Shown in pieces: positions 55,122-64,000 of a DNA stretch of 64,000 bases. Positions within the stretch are counted from its first letter, which is position 1. Each line of letters opens with the position of its first letter. Location: positions 31,139,242-31,203,241 of the forward strand of contig NC_085141.1 of assembly GCF_024139115.2 (NCBI RefSeq), in the 5' to 3' direction. Both the position numbers and the translations under genes were made by a program. The DNA is from Armigeres subalbatus (lineage: Eukaryota; Arthropoda; Insecta; Diptera; Culicidae). A model generated the notes under the pieces. The model searched no databases. It had not been told where the DNA came from and saw only the letters and a program-made list of their open reading frames with translations.

Positions 55122-55556
55122 TCTGTCGTTCGTAGCTTTCTCGAATGCTTTCGGAATATTATATCTGATAATTTGCCGGGTGTTACAGTTTCGTCTATTT
55201 TGAACTTGATGGGATCGAAACGAACTTTTGGGAAACTCGAGTTTCCGTCATTAGACAAGAAATAGCTTGAAGTTTTTCCGCAAACCCGTTATTAACTGCA
55301 TAATCTTTCGGAAGGCCTACACGGATAAGGTCAAAAACTGAATACATTCAGTTCCGATCACACAATCAACAAGCCTAGGGTCTTCCAGAGATTGTTTAAA
55401 GTCAGGTTTTTGAGTTATCAACTGCGAATAGGAGGAGAGCAACAAGAAAAGAAGAGTAAAAAAAATACTTACTTTATTTATTTTAAAACAACTGCTTGAG
55501 AAAAAAAATCAGCATTTCGACGAAAGGAGGAAAACATGTGGATAATATTATTTTGG
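55122..55556 (-). pseudogene. Gag-Pol junction: degenerate protease region with an intron-like interval
   Basis: No D(S/T)G protease motif is visible. Several short pieces look like the lead-in to RT but lie in different frames, with stops. An interval 55472-55422 (51 nt on the minus strand) starts GTAAGTAT, has an almost pure pyrimidine run and ends TTCGCAG, like a minimal insect intron. The protease was probably lost or scrambled by small insertions and deletions. Confidence 0.6.
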
Positions 55557-56781
55557 CTAATTATCATTATCTACCTGATTAATCCGCTCCGCTTCGGTCT
55601 TCACCCCACTAACACAGTCAAGAAAACGGTTGCTATCGTTACTTTTTGGTGTGCGACAGAACTCAGCGTAATGGCCAACTTTTCCACACGAGTAGCAGTT
55701 TACCCGAAACGCTTTACACTCCCTGGGACCATGCAAACGACCACATTTCATACACGATCTAACTTCATTTGCAGCGCGATTATCTCGTGTCAGGAAATCC
55801 CCGGTTCGATAACGAGACTGGTTACGATCCGGTGCCCTCCGTGCTTTGTGATACGGTTCAAATCGATGCGAGCATAACTTCGGTCTCAGCGAATGCACAG
55901 CGTTAACGGGTCGGATCTCAACATCTTCTACGCCCTTGTCCAAAATCGGATTGTTTATTGTAGCTTTCGGCAGCCGATTCATCTCAGCCGCTTCCGTTCG
56001 GATATAATCCAAATGTTTGCCGTGTTTGATAATACGTTGGAGGTCATTCTCAAATACGTCCGACATTTCGTAGAGTTTATCTGCTATTTCTGGAATCGAA
56101 CGCCTCAGTAGAGCTTGAACAAACTCCTCTTCTCGCTGTTGGTCCGCGAATTCACAAAACTTTGCCTGAGATTCTAGCCGCAGTACCCAGTCTCCAAATG
56201 ATTCGTTTACATTCATGCGCATTTCCCGATATTTCAATCGTTCCTTAGCAGAGGCACACGTCTGACTGAAATACCTATATAATGGCGTTATGAAACAAAA
56301 TATGCATATCATTGGTACATAATTTCTAAATATATGTCTTATTTTTCTCTCTCAAAGAACCACACATGCAATATACAAAATACACAAATCACCTGTTTAA
56401 TGCGATCACGGTGTCAGCATAAACGTCGACCGACTGCTGATCAATGAGTTTCTCGTGCAATTCAATAATGCTCAATAAATAATTTCCGGCAAACATTTTC
56501 ATTCATGTCAATCGCATACCAGGAACAACGGGTGCTTTGCATGAGACAATTCTGTCGAACTGATCGCGGAAGCGAACCCATTCCGCTTTCCGCTTGTTAG
56601 TTGGTAACGCCTCGTCAAACGGCTTCAGCGGCCATGTACCCGATAACCACTCTGACACACTCGGCACTTTTGCAACTGCGACAGGAATGTTTTTTACTGT
56701 TTCTTCCGCATCGGAATCATCCGATGACGAACGCTCACTTTCTCGCCAAATACCACTCATTTTTGGTATATTAGAATTCAT
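55557..56781 (-). pseudogene. Gag (broken)
   Basis: Minus strand. 56781-56506 encodes the N-terminus (acidic SSDDSDAEE, then WPLKPFDEALP). A TGA at 56505-56503 stops it, but the same frame continues (FAGNYLLSIIELHEKL..) to an intron-like interval 56392-56275. From 56274 the capsid-like part continues (YFSQTCASAKERLKYREM, FGDWVLRLESQAKF, FVQALLRRSIPEI), ending with two zinc knuckles: CMKCGRLHGPREC (CX2CX3HX4C, one residue short) and CYSCGKVGHYAEFC (canonical CX2CX4HX4C). It stops at 55557. Product would be the virus-like particle shell and RNA binding. Confidence 0.85.
56275..56392 (-). other. Intron-like 118-nt interval inside gag
   Basis: It begins GTGATTTG and ends ATTATATAG on the minus strand, with AG before and G after, and its removal keeps the frame exactly across a conserved N-R-Y-F junction. 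AGGT occurs at both edges, so a 118-nt insertion with a 4-bp duplication is an equal alternative. It contains in-frame stops. Confidence 0.5.
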
Positions 56782-56946
56782 AAAATGTGTTCCACAGCCA
56801 CGGTATTAGAAGAAATAAACCCCGACTACAGTTACTGATTTTGCGATTTCACCTCGTGCTTTAATTCCACTGTACTGCACTGACAAAAAGAAAGCTTAAA
56901 TGCAATCCAGTTTGCCGCTCTTCCTGCCAACAATGTTCTACGATTG

Positions 56947-57537
56947 CAATAGACGAATCCAAGTAAAAATAAGAAGAAGACACACGACGGTGTTAACTTT
57001 GACAGATCCTACAGCACAGCATAGGAAGATCATTTTAAAATGCTTATAATAAATTCTAGACAAAATGTAATCAAAATCTGATTAATGTAGGGTTCGGAAA
57101 TTGTTCTGAATTAGGGGGAAAGACGGCTTTGGCAGGTTTTGTTCTATTATTTATTGGCAGGGGGGTTTTTGTTGACCAAATTTTATGAAATTTGGCCACA
57201 ATATTCTTTGATATGCAAATAATGTTTAGGCCAATTTTGAGCCTAGTCAGTCATAAAAAAACCCCCCTGCCAATAATAGAACAAAACCTGCCAAAGCCGT
57301 CATTCCCCCTACATATTCTGAAGCTTATATCTCAATTTTTTGAATATTTTCCAAAAATGTATCTATCATACAGTTCAGAACTTTTTCCGTATCATGCTAC
57401 AATCAGATTTTAATTACATTTTGTCTAGAATTTATTATAAGCATTTTAAAATGATCTTCCTATGCTGTGCTGTAGGATCTGTCAAAGTTAACACCGTCGT
57501 CTGTCTTCTTCTTATTTTTACTTGGATTCGTCTATTG
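56947..57537. repeat. Double inverted repeat in the Gypsy leader
   Basis: The outer arms 56947-57085 and 57399-57537 are 139 bp each and nearly perfect (CAATAGACGAATCCAAG against CTTGGATTCGTCTATTG). An inner pair, 57112-57168 against 57256-57311 (AGGGGGAAAGACGGCTTTGG), sits in the loop and matches the head of the 450-bp units at 25341 and 25791. A probable insertion made after the Gypsy arrived. Confidence 0.85.
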
Positions 57538-57753
57538 GTATTTTCAGCTCTGCCCTGGTTCGTCATCTAGTGAAAGAGTAGGACAACAAGAGGTCTCCAA
57601 CAAAACATGAACGGATATGAAAGCTTTTACCCCAGTGTAAAATAGTTAAACATAATATCGAATCACACACGCTCAAACAAATCTACCGAACCGGTAAAAT
57701 TAATTTACATTTCCTTTTTGGGAACAGACACGTCCACAGTTTTAAATTCGTAC

Positions 57754-58027
57754 ACAGACAAAAATTCCGTGGTAAAAACTACTATTTTGTAGACTACGCT
57801 CTGTTTTTAAAACTAACATGAAATTTCAGTAAATTTTACCATGGTTCCAGAGAAATTCACCACTGTTTCAGTTCATGTGACAACATTCCGCATGGGCCAC
57901 AGTAGATTTTTACTGCGCGCATGGTAAAATCAAATGGGTTTGTTATCTGCTGAAAATCGTCGGTGCGTATTCTCAAAATAACCCTCGGAATGGTAGTTTC
58001 GACTGCAATATTTTTTTTTGCGTGTAG
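57754..58027. repeat. MITE-like element in the Gypsy leader
   Basis: ACACAGACAAAAATTCCGTGG at the left and GGAATGGTAGTTT..TTTTTTTTTGCGTGT at the right are roughly complementary. TGGTAAAA words recur inside. Moderate support. Confidence 0.45.
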
Positions 58028-58847
58028 CTTTCTCATCTTTAATCTTTAATCATTCCATCTTCTAATTAGGTTGTGCCAACATGTTTCATTCACTTAAATC
58101 ACACTTTCTTTATTCGAATGCATTTACTCTTGAATATTTCCAAATACACAATGTATGCCAAAGTATATAAAGTATACCAAAGAGTATACCAAACCTTTTT
58201 TTTTATTTATTTTTTTTTCTTGCCGGCTCAAAATAAAATATTTATGTATTTCCATTCATTTCTTTTCGATGGCCATGAGCTTAACTCGGCGCAATTCCAT
58301 AGTGATTGACAATGGACCAAATCCTGTTCAATCTTTTTTTTTCAAACTGTTTGGCCCTGGACTTCACCTGCTCAAACAATCCCAATATCAAAATATATTA
58401 TTTCCTCAAAGAACGAACACTTTTCAATTTCAAATCTCCTTCTGTTTTATTCATTTCCTTCTCTCTTTTTTTTTGTTTGTTTGGCCATGGACTTCACCGG
58501 CTCAACCATCATTTTACCTTTTATCATGATCTATACATTAATAAAAATCCAATCATTCTATTTATGTGTGGCACACATACATTTTGACTATAGCATTTCC
58601 CGCACCTAATGGCGTATTTTTTTCAGATTTTTGCCGATAAAAATGGGCACTTTTTTTTATTTTTTTTTAGTGTGGATAAGTAAACGAGTCGAAAACCCCA
58701 TAACCATATGTCTGGCAACCCTATAAAAAAAGCTTCAACGTGTTTCCTTTATTATTTTTTTTTTTTGAACCATGGCTATTTAGCCTTGTATTTAGCTCTA
58801 TAATAAACTCACATTATCGAGAATTTCAACAGCATTTCGTTCACTAA
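58028..58847 (-). other. Gypsy 5' leader, A+T-rich
   Basis: Long T runs on the plus strand. GTTTGGCC(C/A)TGGACTTCACC occurs at about 58349-58368 and 58480-58500, a short direct duplication. No reading frame of note. Confidence 0.5.
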
Positions 58848-58865
58848 ACATGGCAGGATCGCCAA
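58848..58865 (-). promoter_or_regulatory. Primer-binding site
   Basis: On the minus strand TTGGCGATCCTGCCATG follows the 5' LTR directly. A TGG one base inside the LTR edge is the usual complement of a tRNA CCA end. I did not identify the primer tRNA. Confidence 0.6.
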
Positions 58866-59029
58866 TGTGATATTCTTGGGAATAGTCATTTTGGTTGATT
58901 CTCATTAAACACATATTTCGTAAGTACATTCTGGAACACTACATTTATTTAGCTCCCTCTTTCCTGGAGTCTCCACACTACTGTCAGTTTGCCCAACAAC
59001 CAGATACACACTTAACTCAGGATACCACA
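58866..59029 (-). repeat. 5' LTR (164 bp)
   Basis: 163 of 164 positions match the 3' LTR. It would carry the promoter; at this length U3 must be very short. I see no strong TATA box. Confidence 0.95.
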
Positions 59030-59034
59030 CTGAC

Positions 59035-60181
59035 GAGATAGAAAAAAGTGTACACTATCATCTAAACTTATTCCAGCCACATTCCGGTGTTACTTTCATT
59101 GAAAAACTCTTCAAACAAACTTCACGATTCAGTATATTTGCAACATTACCTACCTTTTCCGTGCGACGAAGGAAAATCCAACCGCTTCCACTCTAAGCAA
59201 ACCCGCGTCTAAGCAAATCGTCATCAAAATCGATGTTTTTCAAAAACTTCCACTACACTTTCTCATTTTTTTCTCCACTATGCACTAAATCAAAGGAATA
59301 TCTTTCACTGAATTGTGAAATTATTCGAAAACACACTCCCGAAAGGCGTTAAAAGAAACTTTTTTTTCCAAACTTTGGAGATTTTAAATTTTTTTCTTTC
59401 GTCACCTTGTTTACAGGCTGAGAACGCGTTGCCAAACTGACGATTTGAACTGGAATAATCTTATATTACATATCTCATAACACACAATGCAGCCAATAAA
59501 TTTCGTTTGTTCGCTTATTTTCCGCTAGCGTAATAAAAGTAATGTCTTCCAAATACATTTTTTTCATCCAAACTCGTCATGTGCACCCAAATTTGCTACT
59601 ATTTCAAAGTATTGAAAACAGGGAAATAATTTTATAGTAGAAATTTGATGGCAACACTACCTACGTGTACATGCTCCACTCTTGTGTTAGTTGTTTGACA
59701 GACTGATGCATTTTACTGAATAGAAGTACAACCAAACCTTTTTCATGCGAATTAAATGGGATTGCACTGGGAAATTTTTTGAACTGAAACAAAAAGCAAA
59801 CTTGTTTACGACTTTAAAAATTGACGGACATTATGTTATTATGCAAGTCGCAAATAGTTCGTCCAGTTATTCAAGAATTTTCTGGAATAAAATGCTTGAG
59901 TACTACACTCGTGAACAAAGATCTGTAGTGCTGATTTAAATATGGTACCCGCTTCTTGTGGTACAGAGAAAATATATTGTAGACAGTATAAGTTCTAGTC
60001 TTCCTAGGAATCCATGGAGTAAGGCCTTTCGATCTTGGAGTAAGGCATATGATCTTGGTCATTCAAGAAATTCCTGGAGTATGGCGATCCGATGTATACG
60101 CGTAACCAAAGATCAATTTACTCAATTGAAAAATGGTACATGCTCTCTGTAGTACAAATAATGGAATGCGTTCACAACATA
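59035..60181. other. Unassigned; start of a degenerate repeat
   Basis: From about 60000 words such as CTTGGAGTAAGGC and CTGGAGTATGGCGATCCGAT repeat, related to the inverted repeat that follows. No gene. Confidence 0.4.
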
Positions 60182-60363
60182 TGTTCTTGGTTATCCAAAA
60201 AAATCCTGGAGTAAGGCCTCCGATCTACACGTGCAACCAAAGATCAATTTACTTTACAATTACGCTACAATGGGCGTACTACATATTCAAAACAGGCCTG
60301 TAGATCATTGCTAACGCGTGTAGATCTGGAGGCCTTCAGGGGTTTCTTGGATAACCGAGAACA
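60182..60363. repeat. Inverted repeat (182 bp)
   Basis: TGTTCTTGGTTATCCAA..GGAGTAAGGCCTCCGATCTAC on the left pairs with GTAGATCTGGAGGCCTTC..TTGGATAACCGAGAACA on the right. Confidence 0.75.
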
Positions 60364-60423
60364 TCTTTCATACGCATATTCTATCATATGTGCTACAATG
60401 GGCATATTACATATTCAAAACAT

Positions 60424-60580
60424 GCCTCGCAGCTTAGTGTTCATTCAGCACTTCCACGGTTTTTAACTGCGAGGTTTCTAAGCCATGGCACCATTTGCAT
60501 TCGTATATCATGAGGCATACATACATACACGATGATACTTTTATGCCCAGGGAAATCGAGACAATGGCCCAAGGAGGGCA
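60424..60580 (-). mobile_element. Feilai-like SINE, 5'-truncated copy
   Basis: The complement of the SINE body at 38430-38575: GCCTCGCAGCTTAGTGTTCA, TTTAACTGCGAGGTTTCTAAGCC, TCGTATATCATGAGGC and GATGATACTTTTATGCCCAG. The tRNA-like head is absent. Confidence 0.8.
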
Positions 60581-60599
60581 ACGATTTAGAATGGATATC

Positions 60600-60745
60600 T
60601 ATAAAGCATTCTTTATGCCTGCCGTATCCTAACGGAAATATCAAATCTGTACTTTCGCCTCTAATACTATCATGAACATGTACGTCTAAGTTTGGAAGAT
60701 GGTATTAGTATTGCCATATTATTGTAAATCGTTTAACTTCAGGTG
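60600..60745 (+). repeat. Single-arm relative of the 8229-8920 inverted repeat
   Basis: TTCTTTATGCCTGCCGTATCC, CTAACGGAAATATCAAATC, ATCATGAACATGTACGTC and GTTTGGAAGATGGTATTAG match the right arm at 8800-8945 with several substitutions and continue past it (CGTTTAACTTCA), so the family extends beyond the arm. Confidence 0.8.
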
Positions 60746-62821
60746 TTATCAAAGTTCTTAAAAAACAGGAGGGTGAAACGCCTATCATCCGCGGTACAAT
60801 GGCACTCTACCCAACATCGTTTCTGGTACCCGATTTCTGGGTAGTATACCCCAATTCTGCGCTCATTTTGGGTGATTGGTTCGTACGCAGTTAGTGCTAA
60901 TTATCGGCAATTAACTTCTCCTGGCGAAAACTTGCAATTAGTTGAGGTATATCGAGCCATTTGTGTTTGTATGGCTTCTTTATGTCGAAAAATAGCTCGT
61001 CGATACTTCCGAAGTTTTGTTATCATGTTATCACGATTTTTTTTTTGTCAGGAGTTAGCTCCTTTTCTTAAATTATTGGACGTTTTATATTGTTTTCATA
61101 GCATTCATCTAGAAAGAAGCAGGGTCTATAAAAAAAATTTGAAACACAAAAATGTTGGATTTTATTCCGTAAGATTATTCCGTACGATTTTTTTTCATGG
61201 ATTTTCATTTCTCGGCGAAGTTTTTACAAGAATTAACGTTGCAATTCTCGCGGAAATTTCTGAAAGACAACAGGAATGTCTATAAAATATTCCGCCTTGA
61301 ATTTATGATAAGAAAGAATTTCCGGAAGCTTTTGTGCTGACATTCGCCATCGGATTTCTGTTTAAATTTCCGTTTGAACTGCTGGAGAATGATTGCATAA
61401 GATTTGAAGTGTTTCCGCACAATATCTGGAAAAAAAATCCTTTTAAGGAGCCAGTTCGCGAGAAGCGCGACCCCCTTTCCAAGGGAGGTTGCAACGATGT
61501 TCTCCGATTTGTATGAAATTTTCAGGGTTTGTTCATATACGTAAGAGAAGGTAATTTTCAGATTTTTTCATTGAGGGGAAGTGGGGTAAAACGGCCCTTC
61601 AAAAATTATTGTTCAAAAATCGCCAAAACCAAAAAAATGCAATAACTTTGGCAATGAGTGACCGATTTTGTTTAAATTTTGCACGCTTTTTCTACTCAAT
61701 TAGTACTTTATACCAAGTGGTTAATAGGGTTATAAAGTTGTTTACTTTAGGAGAAAATGACTTTTTCGATAAAAAATGGTCGTTTTACCACAAGGAATAT
61801 TTTTCAACAACAGATATAGGATAAACAACTAAAACCGTAAGGCAATTAAGGAACTAAAGAGCTTTCATCTCATATATAATGTAGAAGCGCCAACTCAAGA
61901 ATTTCTAAGAAAATCGCAATTTTCTGCAACACTGTTTATTCTTAAGAAAGTTCGCACAAATTTCGACCCTACTTATGTTGATGTTTTCCGATCTGGTGAA
62001 AACTGTCCAAACTTTTTTGTCTAAGTTGAAATTAAAAATCAGAATTTTCTATTAGGGGAGTGTAGGGTAAAATAGTCCTTTAAAAATAAATGTCAAAAAA
62101 TACATCATATTTTTATGTGAGTTTTAGCAGAAAATACATAAGTTTAAAAAAACTGTTTCTTCTTCCTTTCAATTCATCTATATTTTTCGTCTCAATAGAT
62201 ACGTATATCCTTCGCTGATCTATATTAGATAGCAAACTATTTGCAGAACAATTTTCAACAGAAGTAAAATAGAACCAAAATAAGTGCCTTAAACATTAGC
62301 AGGTTTTTCGCAAACTGAAACAAAAATGAACGAATTCGGCGAACGTGCTTGTTGATATTTTTTTGAATAAGCTACAATTAATGTGGGTACCGGTAGTGAT
62401 GTTGCTGGTCCATCTATGCGAAAAAAAAAACAATTATTCTTAACGACAAATGAGCAATTTCGGTAAATTGGGTAAAATAGCCTTGTAAAAATAAAATGTC
62501 AAAAATTCATAAATTTTTATATGTGAGCTCATGCTGAATATACATCACATATTGAAACTTATTTCAGTGCGCCGACTTAAGAACAATCAATCAAATTATG
62601 AGTTTCTGCACATTGCACTGTTTGTTTGCAAGCCAGTTTGTGAGAATCGCAACTCCATTTTATCGATGTTTCAGCATCTGGCTGAAACTTACAAGGTTTA
62701 TTTAAGGTTATATCTACACATATGTAGATAAAACTATTTGGCAAAATATTGGGATGGGGAGAGAGGGGCGAAAAAGATCTCCAAATATAACAATTAAATA
62801 TATATATTAAATATGTAGTAT
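60746..62821. other. Intergenic sequence with fragments of GGGGAAGTGGGGTAAAA-type elements
   Basis: GGGGAAGTGGGGTAAAACGG at about 61575, GGGGAGTGTAGGGTAAAATAG at about 62056 and TTGGGTAAAATAGCC at about 62466 look like ends or internal repeats of one non-autonomous family related to 42844 and 46288. No gene. Confidence 0.4.
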
Positions 62822-63111
62822 GAGGGCCCTCCTTAGCCGTGCGGTAAGACGCGCGGCTACAAAGCAAGACCATGCTGAGGGTGGCTGGGTTCGATTCCCG
62901 GTGCCGGTCTAGACAATTTTCGGATTGGAAATTGTCTCGACTTCCTTGGGCATAAAAGTATCATCGTGTTAGCCTCATGATATACGAATGCAGAAATGGT
63001 AACTTGGCTTAGAAACCTTGCAGTTAATAACTGTGGAAGTGCTAATTGAACACTAAGCTGCGAGGCGGCAATGTCCCAGTGGGGGATGTAATGCCAATGA
63101 AGAAGAAGAAG
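62822..63111 (+). mobile_element. Feilai-like tRNA-derived SINE, copy 2 (full length)
   Basis: A box TTAGCCGTGCGGTAAGA (62833-62849), B box GGTTCGATTCC (62888-62898), body hairpin, AAGAAGAAG tail. Target duplication ATGTAGTAT at 62813-62821 and 63112-63120. Very close to copy 1 at 38339. Confidence 0.9.
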
Positions 63112-63234
63112 ATGTAGTATATATACTTATATATAGTATATATACTTTATCTATGAGTGTAGAAACGTGTATCCTAGAATTTGAAGTATTTTCATGAGGG
63201 GTGTGTTTTCAAATCGTCAGACAATTGATATTCT
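63112..63234. other. Unassigned
   Basis: A+T-rich with TATATA runs. No feature. Confidence 0.4.
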
Positions 63235-63967
63235 ATCGAAATTAATTTATTGGCTTTTTTCGGTGATAATTATACTACTCAAAGCGAAAGGGAGTAGATG
63301 AAAGTAATGAAGATACAGATTCGATTGACACCGCAAGCGAGCGGCAAGTGTGAAATGAATAGAAACTGAAGATTAGCAGAGGACCATATGAGAGAACAAA
63401 CATTGTTGAAATCGCTGTTATTCTGCCTAACGTCCACCCAGGAACGGCTTGGATAGTGACGTGGTGATCACTGTACCAAGACAGGCAAAATAACAGCGAT
63501 TTCAACCTGCTAAAGTGCTGTTCGCCAATTGGCGAAAATTGATGAAATACAGTTCGAATAAGATTCAATTTGGGCGAAGTATGAGCTTACGAGAGTTATA
63601 CGTGAAGAGATTTAGCGCGCTCTTGTATGAATCTCTGAAAATATGCCACGAATCAATAGAACTGTTTACGCTTGCCGAACAGCACTTTTAGCAGGTTGAA
63701 ATCGCTGTTATTTTGCCTGTCTTGGTACAGTGATCACCACGTCACTATCCAAGCCGTTCCTGGGTGGACGTTAGGCAGAATAACAGCGATTTCAACAATG
63801 TTTGTTCTCTCATATGGCCCTCTGCTAATCTTCAGTTTCTATTCATTTCACACTTGCCGCTCGCTTGCGGTGTCAATCGAATCTGTATCTTCATTACTTT
63901 CATCTACTCCCTTTCGCTTTGAGTAGTATAATTATCACCGAAAAAAGCCAATAAATTAATTTCGATA
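63235..63967. repeat. Long near-perfect inverted repeat (~290-bp arms, 151-bp spacer)
   Basis: Arms 63235-63524 and 63676-63967 are complementary with few differences (GAGGACCATATGAG against CTCATATGGCCCTC; TAAAG against CTTTTA). Each arm holds its own smaller hairpin, GTTGAAATCGCTGTTATTCTG .. AAAATAACAGCGATTTCAAC (63413-63506 and the mirror). The two open frames here (minus 63275-63568, plus 63672-63926) translate to the same peptide because they read the two arms; it resembles no protein I know. Confidence 0.9.
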
Positions 63968-64000
63968 AAGTCACGCGGTGATCAAAGCTTTCCTAATTAA

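Larger units (their letters stand above)
52247..59029 (-). mobile_element. Full-length but defective Ty3/Gypsy LTR retrotransposon
   Basis: 6,783 bp on the minus strand, flanked by the perfect 5-bp duplication CTGAC (52242-52246 and 59030-59034). LTRs are 164 bp. Order from the 5' end: LTR, primer-binding site, ~2-kb leader, gag, remnant of a protease region, RT, partial RNase H, integrase, 3' UTR, polypurine tract, LTR. RT before integrase in this order marks the Ty3/Gypsy group; I did not assign a clade. The LTRs differ at one site, but coding is broken in gag, before RT and in RNase H, so this copy cannot move alone. A young LTR pair with a damaged body suggests it was mobilised in trans or decayed unevenly. 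Confidence 0.95.

Noticed and set aside
52712..56781. An endogenous virus insertion
   Set aside because: Gag with zinc knuckles, RT, RNase H and integrase between LTRs with a 5-bp TSD are those of a Ty3/Gypsy retrotransposon, and no envelope frame was seen. No other frame in the window looked like an integrated RNA-virus sequence to me, though short or decayed ones could be missed without a search.
63275..63926. Two copies of a gene encoding the same ~80-residue peptide
   Set aside because: The identity arises because both frames read the arms of one inverted repeat. The peptide has no recognisable features.

Overview
The window looks like repeat-dense, non-genic DNA from a culicine mosquito, most likely Aedes. 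The evidence is the A+T-rich base composition, tRNA-headed SINEs that resemble the Aedes Feilai type, many TA-flanked MITE-like elements, non-LTR (LINE) fragments with an endonuclease plus reverse transcriptase, one Ty3/Gypsy element, and a ~166-bp satellite of a kind I associate with culicines. The species call is inference. I found no intact host protein-coding gene; every long open frame I could interpret belongs to a retroelement.

Layout. 1-3.1 kb: mostly unassigned, with a GC-rich block at 1.5-2.26 kb. 3.143-16.170 kb: a 13-kb segment bounded by hAT-like inverted termini and a perfect 8-bp duplication (GTCTAGAC) that splits a tRNA-derived SINE in two; it holds a 30-bp minisatellite element, a long near-perfect hairpin (8.23-8.92 kb) and several MITEs. 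16.3-19.4 kb: palindromes and a ~140-bp tandem repeat. 20.7-22.2 kb: MITEs and a LINE fragment. 23.5-27.3 kb: a relic tandem array whose members carry a TATA/Inr pair and histone-type 3' stem-loops. 27.8-32.4 kb: a second possible hAT-bounded block, holding an inverted copy of the 3.6-5.4 kb element and a 22-bp minisatellite. 34.45-37.17 kb: a dispersed repeat whose middle has expanded into a ~13-unit satellite. 37.5-42.6 kb: three LINE copies or fragments broken by a SINE and a MITE. 42.8-51.6 kb: MITEs nested inside one another. 52.247-59.029 kb: a structurally complete but coding-dead Ty3/Gypsy element on the minus strand (164-bp LTRs, 5-bp TSD, PPT, PBS, gag, RT, RNase H, integrase). 59-64 kb: SINE copies and a 733-bp hairpin at the right edge.

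How the parts relate. The LINE and Gypsy copies are dead, with nonsense codons, frameshifts, a changed catalytic residue and deletions. SINEs and MITEs have landed inside them and inside each other, so relative ages can be read. The most biologically promising features are the satellite at 34.8-37.0 kb, which matches in unit length and character my recollection of the mosquito satellite that makes the tapiR piRNAs, and the long near-perfect inverted repeats, whose transcripts would fold into siRNA-type hairpins. All coordinates of non-coding repeats were read by eye and may be off by a few bases.
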